Shown: positions 49,532-58,037 of the stretch, piece after piece | How the letters are laid out: the number at the start of each line of letters is the position of its first letter | Position numbering within the stretch: position 1 is the first letter of the stretch | Assembly (NCBI RefSeq): GCF_000382365.1 | Contig: NZ_KB908216.1 | Coordinates: forward strand, 310,675-374,674 | Direction of reading: 5' to 3' | Length of the DNA: 64,000 bases | Source: Pannonibacter phragmitetus DSM 14782 | GTDB taxonomy: Bacteria > Pseudomonadota > Alphaproteobacteria > Rhizobiales > Stappiaceae | The notes under the pieces: model-generated | What the model was told of the DNA's origin: nothing | Databases searched by the model: none | The model's input: only the letters and a program-made list of their open reading frames with translations | Program-made: the position numbers and the translations under genes

Positions 49532-50026
49532 ATGGTAGCGATCCGCAAAAGCTTTGAAGAGGGGCACAGGCGCAAGTTTCTGGTGGTCGTGGACGACACA
49601 CCGGAATGCGACCGTGCCATCATTTACGCCGCAAAACGCGCCGCCCGCACGGGCGGCGTGGTCACCCTCCTCTTCGTGATTGCCCCCGGCGATTTCCAGC
49701 ACTGGCTGGGCGTCGAGGACATCATGCGCGCCGAAGCGCAGGAAGAGGCGGAGAAGACCCTTGCCAGAGCCGCTGGCCGGGCCCGGGCTGTCGCCCGCAC
49801 CGAGCCGGAACTGGTCATCCGCGAGGGGAACAAGTCCGACGAGATCGTCAAGCTGATCGAGTCCGACGACGACATCGCCATTCTGGTGCTGGCGGCCGGC
49901 ATGAGTTCGGAAGGCCCCGGCCCGCTGGTCACCTCAATCGCCGGCAAGGCGGCCGGCAATTTCCCGATCCCCGTCACCATCGTGCCGGGCAATCTGGGTG
50001 ATGACGAGATCGCCGCCCTTGCATGA
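49532..50026 (+). CDS. Universal stress protein (UspA family)
   Basis: A 164-aa single Usp domain: KFLVVVDDTPECDRAIIYAAKRAARTG at the N-terminus, VIREGNKSDEIVKLIESDDDIAILVLAAG in the centre and GKAAGNFPIPVTIVPG at the end. The usual ATP-binding GxxG-x9-G(S/T) stretch is only partly matched, so nucleotide binding is uncertain. ATG 49532 has a poor RBS. The leader holds an 8-bp dyad (GCCATTTG/CAAATGGC, 49483-49490 with 49513-49520). It lies 93 bp after hslU. Confidence 0.85.
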   Translation: MVAIRKSFEEGHRRKFLVVVDDTPECDRAIIYAAKRAARTGGVVTLLFVIAPGDFQHWLGVEDIMRAEAQEEAEKTLARAAGRARAVARTEPELVIREGNKSDEIVKLIESDDDIAILVLAAGMSSEGPGPLVTSIAGKAAGNFPIPVTIVPGNLGDDEIAALA

Positions 50027-50072
50027 GGGCGGATGAAGCGCCAAATCTTCTGCCGGACGCGCGCGGATGTGC

Positions 50073-50087
50073 TTGACCTGTGGTCAA
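50073..50087. promoter_or_regulatory. Dyad TTGACC-TGT-GGTCAA upstream of nfuA
   Basis: A perfect 6-bp inverted repeat with 3-bp centre, 105 bp before the NfuA start. The left arm TTGACC could double as a -35 element, so a regulator bound here would block transcription. The factor is unknown; an iron or Fe-S responsive one would make sense for this gene. Confidence 0.4.
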
Positions 50088-50192
50088 ACGCACCTAAGTA
50101 GTTTATAAAGATTCCAATCTGGGGCGCGTCCGGCAAGCCGTTACCGCCAGTCGAAGAGACCTTGCCCCGACGATCGACTGAGGATCAGACCC

Positions 50193-50756
50193 ATGTTCAT
50201 CCAGACCGAGGCAACCCCGAATCCCTCGACCCTGAAGTTCCTGCCCGGCCGTGTCGTGCTGCCGGAAGGCACGCATGATTTCCGCTCGGCCCATGACGCT
50301 GCCGCCTCGCCGCTGGCGCAGCGCCTGTTCGACGTGCCGGGCGTTTCGGCCGTGTTCTTCGGCCATGACTTCATCACCGTCACCAAGGACGACACCGACT
50401 GGCAGCACATGAAGCCCGCCATTCTCGGCGCGATCATGGAGCAGTTCATGTCCGGCCAGCCGGTCATGCAGATGAGCGGCAACACGGATGACGGTGTGGA
50501 CGGTGAAGAGTTCTTTGACGCTGCCGACGAAGAGACGGTGACGGTCATCAAGGACCTGATCGAGACCCGTGTGCGCCCGGCAGTGGCGCAGGATGGCGGC
50601 GACATCACCTTCAAGGGCTTCAAGGAAGGCGTCGTCTATCTGTCGATGCGCGGCGCCTGCGCCGGCTGCCCGTCCTCCACCGCAACGCTGAAGCACGGCA
50701 TCCAGAACCTGCTGCGGCATTTCGTGCCCGAGGTCGAGGAAGTCCGCGCTCTGTAA
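50193..50756 (+). CDS. NfuA-like Fe-S cluster scaffold/carrier (NifU C-terminal family)
   Basis: A 187-aa carrier with an N-terminal Nfu_N domain (MFIQTEATPNPSTLKFLPGR, FFGHDFITVTKDD) and a C-terminal NifU-like domain. The latter contains RVRPAVAQDGGDITFKGF and the cluster ligands in MRGACAGCPSSTATLKHGI (CxxC). Dimers bind a [4Fe-4S] cluster and pass it to apo-enzymes; MiaB, encoded nearby, is one type of client. Followed by a strong terminator. Confidence 0.93.
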   Translation: MFIQTEATPNPSTLKFLPGRVVLPEGTHDFRSAHDAAASPLAQRLFDVPGVSAVFFGHDFITVTKDDTDWQHMKPAILGAIMEQFMSGQPVMQMSGNTDDGVDGEEFFDAADEETVTVIKDLIETRVRPAVAQDGGDITFKGFKEGVVYLSMRGACAGCPSSTATLKHGIQNLLRHFVPEVEEVRAL

Positions 50757-50807
50757 GCCGGTTCACCGAAAGCCGCTCTCGACAAGCGCGGTTCAGGCCA
50801 CTACAGC

Positions 50808-50846
50808 AATCCGGATGCAGCAGCCGCTGCATCCGGATTTTCTTTA
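50808..50846 (+). terminator. Intrinsic terminator after nfuA
   Basis: A perfect 13-bp stem AATCCGGATGCAG/CTGCATCCGGATT (50808-50820 with 50827-50839), loop CAGCCG, then TTCTTT. Strong rho-independent terminator. Confidence 0.95.
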
Positions 50847-50902
50847 AGCCGCACCCCCGTCCGGTGCCGCTCCAGTAAGCCTTGCGGAGGCCGGGACAGG
50901 CG

Positions 50903-51583
50903 ATGACCCGACTGCTTGCCATCGATACGGCCCAGGCCAATTGCGCGGTTGCCGTGCTGACGCTGACAGACCGCGGCGAAACGCTGGTGTCCCGCAGCGA
51001 GGCCATCGGCCGCGGTCATGCGGAAGCCTTGATGCCGATGATCGAGGCGGTGATGGCCGAAGCGGGCGTCACCTTTGCGGATCTCGACCGGATTGCCGTC
51101 ACCTGTGGTCCCGGCAGCTTTACCGGGCTCCGGGTCGGCCTGTCCGTTGCCCGCGGCTTTGCGCTGGTGCGGCAGATCCCGGCCATCGGCATTTCCGTTC
51201 TCGACGGCCTTGCCGCCGAGGCCCGGGCAGAGGCGGAAGGCCGGCCCGTTCTGGCCGTGCTGGAAGCCCGCGAAGACGAGATCTACGCAGCCTTTTATGA
51301 TGAAACCGGCCATCCGGCAGGCGAGCCGGAGGTGGCCTTGCGGCACGATCTGGCGGCCCGCATCACGCCGGACATGGTGCTGACCGGCTCGGCGGCACCT
51401 GCTCTTGCTGAAGCTTGCGGCCTTGCCGGCGTGAAGGTGCACGGCACGGCCAGCGTGCCGGACATTGCCACGGTGGCGCGGCTGGGAGCGGCGGCGCAGG
51501 CAACAGGCCTGCCGCCAGTGCCGCTTTACCTGCGCCCGCCGGATGCCAAGCCGCAGCTCAAAGGGAGGATCGAGCGGATATGA
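50903..51583 (+). CDS. tsaB: tRNA threonylcarbamoyladenosine biosynthesis protein TsaB
   Basis: Component (226 aa) of the TsaBDE complex that makes t6A37 on ANN-decoding tRNAs. The ASKHA fold shows LLAIDTAQANCAVAVL, GHAEALMPMIEAVM and VTCGPGSFTGLRVGLSVARGFAL, all family hallmarks. It lacks its own catalytic site and supports TsaD. ATG 50903 (MTRLLAIDTA) is preferred over an in-frame TTG at 50882. The stop overlaps rimI by 4 bp. Confidence 0.94.
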   Translation: MTRLLAIDTAQANCAVAVLTLTDRGETLVSRSEAIGRGHAEALMPMIEAVMAEAGVTFADLDRIAVTCGPGSFTGLRVGLSVARGFALVRQIPAIGISVLDGLAAEARAEAEGRPVLAVLEAREDEIYAAFYDETGHPAGEPEVALRHDLAARITPDMVLTGSAAPALAEACGLAGVKVHGTASVPDIATVARLGAAAQATGLPPVPLYLRPPDAKPQLKGRIERI

Positions 51584-52068
51584 GTTTCTGGTGGTTCTGG
51601 TCTGCCCCGCCTGTGACTGAGCCTGTCGAAGACGAGGATCTGCCGCGCCTTGCGGATATCCACGCCAAATCCTTTGCCCATGGCTGGGATGAAGACGAAC
51701 TGGCGCGCCTGCGTTCGCAGGACGGAGTTCTGATGCTGCTTGCCCGCCGTGCCAGCCCCTATGGCACGCGTGCGCCCGTCGGCTTCGTCATCATGCGGCA
51801 GGTGGCCGATGAGGCGGAAGTGCTGACGCTGGCTGTCGATCCGCGCCAGCGCGGGCGCGGCGTTGCCCGCAGGCTGATGCAGGAAGCGATGTTCCGCCTT
51901 TATGGCGAGCGCTGCGCCAGTGTCTTTCTGGAAGTGGATGCCGCCAATGAAGCTGCCCTGCATCTTTACCGGAGCCTGCGGTTCCAGCAGGTGGGCGAGC
52001 GCAAGGGCTATTACCGGCAGAGCGAGAAAGACGGGACTGCGCTTGTCATGCGCGCCGATCTTGGCTAA
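51580..52068 (+). CDS. rimI: Ribosomal protein S18-alanine N-acetyltransferase (RimI-like GNAT)
   Basis: GNAT acetyltransferase of 162 aa. The acetyl-CoA site is EVLTLAVDPRQRGRGVARRLMQEA (Q/RxxGxG/A), and the C-terminal RimI signature LEVDAANEAALHLYRSLRFQQVGERKGYY is clear. A Trp-rich start (MSFWWFWSAPP) precedes the domain. ATG 51580 overlaps the tsaB stop (ATGA). tsaB-rimI is a standard pair. The exact substrate (S18 or another N-terminus) is inferred. Confidence 0.9.
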   Translation: MSFWWFWSAPPVTEPVEDEDLPRLADIHAKSFAHGWDEDELARLRSQDGVLMLLARRASPYGTRAPVGFVIMRQVADEAEVLTLAVDPRQRGRGVARRLMQEAMFRLYGERCASVFLEVDAANEAALHLYRSLRFQQVGERKGYYRQSEKDGTALVMRADLG

Positions 52069-52109
52069 TCGCTCAAGACAGGGTTCAACGCGGAAGGAAA
52101 GGGGCAGGC

Positions 52110-52562
52110 ATGTCCGGTGACCGGCCAAACTCGCTCGCCGATCAGTGCATCGCCAAAGGCATGCGCATGACGGAGCAGCGCCGCATCATCGCCTCCGTCA
52201 TCGAGGAGGCGACGGACCATCCGGATGTGGAGGAACTCTACCGCCGGGCCTCCGCGCTCGATGCCCGCATTTCCATCTCCACCGTCTACCGCACCGTGAA
52301 GCTGTTCGAGGATGCCGGCATCATCGAACGGCACGATTTCCGCGACGGGCGCTCGCGCTACGAGACGGTGCCGGACGAGCATCACGACCATCTGATCGAC
52401 CTGCGCAACGGCACGGTGATCGAGTTCCGCAGCGAGGAAATCGAGGCGCTGCAGGAGCTGATTGCCAAGCGGCTCGGTTACCGGCTGGTGGACCATCGGC
52501 TGGAACTGTACTGCGTGCCGCTGGCGCCCAAGGCCCCGGAGGGCGGCGATGCAGCAGAGTAA
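52110..52562 (+). CDS. Fur-family transcriptional regulator (Fur/Mur)
   Basis: Metal-dependent regulator of 150 aa. The winged helix has RMTEQRRIIASVIEEATDHPDVEELYRR and ISISTVYRTVKLFEDAGII. The metal-sensing segment is HHDHLIDL...VIEFRSEEIE. The structural-zinc CxxC of E. coli Fur is missing (D-L-R-N there), as in the rhizobial manganese-responsive Mur group. In Hyphomicrobiales this locus (next to rimI, plsC and miaB) usually encodes Mur, so manganese is the likely ligand, by inference. Its 3' end overlaps plsC by 14 bp. Confidence 0.9.
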   Translation: MSGDRPNSLADQCIAKGMRMTEQRRIIASVIEEATDHPDVEELYRRASALDARISISTVYRTVKLFEDAGIIERHDFRDGRSRYETVPDEHHDHLIDLRNGTVIEFRSEEIEALQELIAKRLGYRLVDHRLELYCVPLAPKAPEGGDAAE

Positions 52563-53385
52563 GGCGGTCTGCGTCATCTTTCTGCTGACAATCGTCTCCC
52601 TGATCCTCATTCCGCTGCAGTGGCTGGCGATGAAGGCCGGCCATCCGGTGCAGCGGCAGCTTCCGTATCTGTGGCACCGCATTGCCACAAGGCTTGTCGG
52701 CATCCGCATCACGCAGAAGGGCAAGCCCGCCACCCACCGGCCGCTGCTGATCGTCGCCAATCACGCGTCCTGGGTGGACATCACCGTTCTGGGCGCCGTG
52801 ATGCCGCTGTCCTTCATCGCCAAGTCGGAAGTGGAAGGCTGGCCCATCTTCGGGCTTTTCGCCAAGCTTCAGCGCACGGTTTTCGTCAACCGCACCCGCC
52901 GGACCGAGACGGGGGCTGTCGCCAGCCAGATTGCCGGGCGCATGGCCAGCGGCGATGCCATGGTGCTGTTTGCCGAAGGCACGTCCAACGACGGCAACAG
53001 CGTTCTGCCCTTCCGCTCCGCCCTTCTGGGCGCAGCCACCAAGGCGCTGGAAAATGGTGCGCCCGTTCAGGTGCAGCCGCTGTCCATCGTCTATGCCCGC
53101 CAGCACGGCATTCCGCTGGACAGGCGCACCCGTGCGCGCATTGCCTGGTATGGCGACATGGAGCTGGGCGGCCACCTGTGGGGCGTGTTCTGCAATGGCG
53201 CCATTGATGTGGAGCTGACCTGGGGCGAGCCGGTGGAAGTGAGCCCCGGAACTGACCGCAAGGCCCTGACTGCCCGCCTTCATGCCGATGTGGAACGCAT
53301 GACCATTGCCGGGCTGACGGGACGCATGCCGCTGGACCCGGAGGCCAGTGAGGCTGAAGTTCCGGCCAGCGAAGCAACACAATGA
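52549..53385 (+). CDS. plsC: 1-acyl-sn-glycerol-3-phosphate acyltransferase (PlsC family)
   Basis: Membrane-bound acyltransferase of 278 aa that acylates lysophosphatidic acid or, in relatives, lyso-ornithine lipid. An N-terminal helix (VCVIFLLTIVSLILIPLQWL) precedes the catalytic H-x4-D motif in NHASWVD and the substrate motif FAEGTSNDGNSVLPF. ATG 52549 overlaps the fur 3' end. Start choice follows from the signal/anchor helix. Substrate specificity (PlsC versus OlsA) is open. Confidence 0.9.
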   Translation: MQQSKAVCVIFLLTIVSLILIPLQWLAMKAGHPVQRQLPYLWHRIATRLVGIRITQKGKPATHRPLLIVANHASWVDITVLGAVMPLSFIAKSEVEGWPIFGLFAKLQRTVFVNRTRRTETGAVASQIAGRMASGDAMVLFAEGTSNDGNSVLPFRSALLGAATKALENGAPVQVQPLSIVYARQHGIPLDRRTRARIAWYGDMELGGHLWGVFCNGAIDVELTWGEPVEVSPGTDRKALTARLHADVERMTIAGLTGRMPLDPEASEAEVPASEATQ

Positions 53386-53451
53386 CGCCCCGCCTATTCT
53401 CATCGGCAGCAAAAGCGGCTAAAGCTGGCGGAAATCGAGGGCGGCCTCTCC

Positions 53452-53471
53452 TGTGACGGCAAACCGTCACA
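53452..53471. promoter_or_regulatory. 20-bp dyad upstream of miaB
   Basis: TGTGACGG-CAAA-CCGTCACA, a perfect 8-bp inverted repeat with a 4-bp centre, 70 bp before miaB. TATATCTG downstream could be part of a promoter. It has no T-run, so it is not a plsC terminator. It resembles an operator; TGTGA...TCACA is Crp-like, but the gap is 10 rather than 6 bp. Confidence 0.5.
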
Positions 53472-53541
53472 TGGCCCCTGTATATCTGATCTGCGCGAGC
53501 CCGCGTGATGGCATTGACCGTCCGGGCGCCGTGAGGAGCTC

Positions 53542-55084
<1,543 letters not shown>

Positions 55085-55095
<11 letters not shown>

Positions 55096-56179
55096 CAGCC
55101 AGACAACGCTTCGCAAGCCCTCTGACCGGGGAGCAGTCCCCGCCTCTGACATGACCCACATTGTCCTTGCGTTCGATGACAACAGGCTGATTGGTGACCT
55201 TTTCGGCCAGTTTGACCAGAACCTGGCCCTGATCGAGCAGCGCCTTGGCGTCGACGCCATCGCCCGCGGCAATCAGGTGACGCTGAAGGGCAAGCACCGT
55301 CAGTGCGTGCAGGCACGCCACGCCCTCGAATCACTTTACCAGCGCCTGCAGCAGGGCCACGAAATCCACCCGGCCGATGTGGAAGGCGCGCTGCGCATGG
55401 CGGTGGCCGCCGATGCCCAGCTGCCGCTGCCGACGCTGGAGCCGCGCTCCCGCCTCTCCTTCGCGCAGATCTCGACCCGCAAGAAGACCGTTGTCGCCCG
55501 CACGGCAGCACAGGATGCCTATATCCGCTCCATGGACCGCGCCGATCTGATTTTCGGCACCGGCCCTGCCGGTACGGGCAAGACCTTCCTCGCGGTGGCC
55601 TATGCCGCTGCCCTGATCGAGCGCGGCGATGCCTCGCGGCTGATCCTCTCCCGTCCCGCCGTTGAAGCGGGCGAACGCCTCGGCTTTCTGCCGGGTGACA
55701 TGAAGGAGAAGGTCGACCCCTATCTGCGCCCGCTCTATGACGCGCTCTACGAAATGATGCCGCCGGAAAAGGTCGATCGCGGCCTGCAGTCCGGCATGAT
55801 CGAAGTGGCCCCGCTCGCCTTCATGCGCGGGCGCACGCTCTCCAACGCCGTCGTGCTGCTGGATGAGGCGCAGAACACCACGACGATGCAGATGAAGATG
55901 TTCCTCACCCGTCTGGGCGAGAACTCCAAGATGATCGTCACCGGCGACCCCAGCCAGATCGACTTGCCCATGGGCCAGAAGTCGGGCCTGCGCGAGGCGC
56001 TGGAACTTCTGCCGGACATCGAGGGCGTGGCCCACGTGCAGTTCACAGATGTGGACGTTGTGCGCCACGAGCTGGTGGCCCGCATCGTGCGCGCCTATGA
56101 CGACGCCAGCCGCGAAGAGCTGCAGGAGCGGGAGCGCCGGCATGCCCTGCGCGCTGCTGCCGCGCAGCAGCAGGAGTAA
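55085..56179 (+). CDS. PhoH-like ATPase (YbeZ family)
   Basis: P-loop protein of 364 aa, the YbeZ-type partner of YbeY in RNA processing and ribosome quality control. It has Walker [41 protein letters not shown] and Walker [22 protein letters not shown], then [12 protein letters not shown]. The start is TTG 55085 because AAGGAGG lies exactly 6 bp upstream; the first clear ATG (55151) gives [11 protein letters not shown] and is a possible alternative. It overlaps the miaB end and is 5 bp before ybeY. Confidence 0.92.
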
Positions 56180-56184
56180 GCCCT

Positions 56185-56727
56185 GTGGCCCCTGCCCCTT
56201 CGTCCGCCAGCGCCCTGCCGGAAGATTTCCTGCTGGATCTCAGCATCGAATGTGATGACTGGCCGGAAGAAGACGAACTGGAGGCCCTGAGCCTGCGCGC
56301 TGCGGAAGCCGCCTTCCGCATTGGCGGGCTCAAGGCCATGCCCGGCTCCGAACTGTCGCTTCTTTTCGTCGATGATGCGCGTATCCGCGAGCTCAACGCC
56401 GAGTGGCGGAACAAGGACAAGGCCACGAATGTTCTCTCCTTCCCGGGCGGGGAAGAGATGAACGGGCTTTACGGCCCTCTGCTTGGTGATATCGTATTCG
56501 CGCTGGAAACAGTCTCGAAGGAGGCTGAAGAGCAGGATATTTCCTTTCAGGATCATTTTTTGCATCTTGTAGTGCACGGACTCCTTCATCTTTTCGGGTA
56601 TGATCACCAAATGGAGGCCGAAGCCGAAGAGATGGAAGATCTGGAGCGGCGGATCCTTGCCAGCATGGGCATTGCCGACCCATATGCGGACGTGCCGCTT
56701 GTGGCGGACGACCCGCAGGAGCCCTGA
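56185..56727 (+). CDS. ybeY: Endoribonuclease YbeY
   Basis: Single-strand RNase of 180 aa needed for 16S rRNA 3' maturation. The zinc site H-x3-H-x5-H is in VVHGLLHLFGYDHQ, and the family RNKDKATNVLSFPGG segment precedes it. It starts at GTG 56185, with GGAG about 8 bp upstream in the phoH 3' end. phoH-ybeY-corC-lnt is the classic order. The middle (about 56490-56640) is noticeably less GC-rich than its flanks. Confidence 0.94.
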   Translation: MAPAPSSASALPEDFLLDLSIECDDWPEEDELEALSLRAAEAAFRIGGLKAMPGSELSLLFVDDARIRELNAEWRNKDKATNVLSFPGGEEMNGLYGPLLGDIVFALETVSKEAEEQDISFQDHFLHLVVHGLLHLFGYDHQMEAEAEEMEDLERRILASMGIADPYADVPLVADDPQEP

Positions 56728-56768
56728 TCCCGCAAGGGTGACAGCAGGGACAACGAACGAATGGACAG

Positions 56769-57884
56769 ATGACAGTTTCTGAAAGTGGTAGTATCGCAAC
56801 GCCTGCGGCCAGTCCGGCTTCCGTGCCGGTTCAGGAAGACGGCGCCGACCCACGACTATCCGGGCCCCGAAAACCGGGGCCTCTGGCCCGGCTGGCCGGG
56901 CACCTGACCCGCCTGCGCCGGTCAAGCGCGTCGAGCCTGCGGGAAAATCTCCAGGACGAGCTTGCCCGCGAACTGGTTGAAGGTGGGGATACGGCATTTT
57001 CGCCGGAAGAGCGGCTGCTGCTCGGCAACATTCTCCGCCTGCGCGAGCTGCGCGTCGATGACGTCATGGTTCCCCGCGCAGATATCGAGGCGGTGGACGA
57101 CAGCGTGACGCTGGGCCGCCTGATGGAAGTGTTCCGCGAGAATGGCCACTCCCGCATGCCGGTCTATCACGAGAGCCTTGATGACCCGCGCGGCATGGTT
57201 CACATCAAGGATCTGATGGCCTTCATCGCCCGTCTTGCCACGCCATCCGAGGCCGGGGCCGCAAAAGACACCGACGTATCAGCCAAGAATTCCGCCCTTG
57301 ATCTGACCTTGATCGATCTGACGCTGACGCTCGCCGAAACCGGGCTGCTGCGGCCGCTTCTGTTTGTGCCACCCTCCATGCCGGCGACCGACCTGATGGC
57401 CAAGATGCAGGCGAGCCGCGTGCAGATGGCGCTGGTCATCGATGAATACGGCGGCACGGATGGCCTCGTCTCGCTGGAGGATATCGTCGAGACAGTCGTC
57501 GGCGATATCGAGGACGAGCACGACGAGGACGAAGAGGCAATGCTCCAGCCGGCCGGTGAGGGCGTCTGGATTGCCGATCCCCGCATTCCGCTGGAAGAGC
57601 TGTCCGAACAGCTGGGCACCGATTTCAACGCCGGTGAAATGGCCGAGGAGGTGGACACGCTGGGCGGCCTGCTGTTCACCCTGCTTGGCCGGGTGCCGGT
57701 GCGCGGCGAACTGATCGCCCCCAAGGAGGTCACCGGCTACGAATTCGAAGTTCTCGATGCGGACCCGCGCCGGATCAAGCGCCTGAGAGTGCGCAAGCGC
57801 CGGGTGGAAGGCCGCACGGGCGACCAGCGGCGGCGGACGAAGCGCGACGAAAAGACAACAGGGACGGAACCTCCTGCCACGTAA
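56769..57884 (+). CDS. CorC/HlyC-family CBS-domain protein
   Basis: A 371-aa protein of the hemolysin C/CorC type. An unstructured N-terminus is followed by LRLRELRVDDVMVPRADIEAVDD-like ILRLRELRVDDVMVPRADIE (CBS domain 1). CBS domain 2 carries LVIDEYGGTDGLVSLEDIVETVVGDI, and the transporter-associated CorC_HlyC domain follows (DFNAGEMAEEVDTLGGLLFTLLGRVP). A very basic tail ends the protein. No membrane helix is visible, so it is a soluble CorC-type, proposed to act with CorA or the envelope. ATG 56769. It precedes lnt. Confidence 0.92.
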   Translation: MTVSESGSIATPAASPASVPVQEDGADPRLSGPRKPGPLARLAGHLTRLRRSSASSLRENLQDELARELVEGGDTAFSPEERLLLGNILRLRELRVDDVMVPRADIEAVDDSVTLGRLMEVFRENGHSRMPVYHESLDDPRGMVHIKDLMAFIARLATPSEAGAAKDTDVSAKNSALDLTLIDLTLTLAETGLLRPLLFVPPSMPATDLMAKMQASRVQMALVIDEYGGTDGLVSLEDIVETVVGDIEDEHDEDEEAMLQPAGEGVWIADPRIPLEELSEQLGTDFNAGEMAEEVDTLGGLLFTLLGRVPVRGELIAPKEVTGYEFEVLDADPRRIKRLRVRKRRVEGRTGDQRRRTKRDEKTTGTEPPAT

Positions 57885-57956
57885 GTGCCAAGGCTTTGAA
57901 ACGCCGGCCCATCATGCCCGGGCGTTGCCCGGGCGCCGCCTGGGACTGGCCAGATG

Positions 57957-57990
57957 AGAGCGCAGGTCCGGAAGACTTGACCTGCGCTCT
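57957..57990. other. Strong hairpin between corC and lnt
   Basis: A perfect 12-bp inverted repeat AGAGCGCAGGTC/GACCTGCGCTCT (57957-57968 with 57979-57990) with a 10-nt loop and no T-run. It is preceded by a short tandem GCCCGGGCG (57917-57935 region). Possibly an mRNA processing or stability structure separating the two cistrons. Confidence 0.6.
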
Positions 57991-58037
57991 GACGCCCCCC
58001 ACATGCTGCGGGCCGTAAGCGGCGGAGAGAATTGACA

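Noticed and set aside
53452-53471. Crp binding site
   Set aside because: TGTGA and TCACA are present but separated by 10 bp, not the 6 bp of a Crp site.
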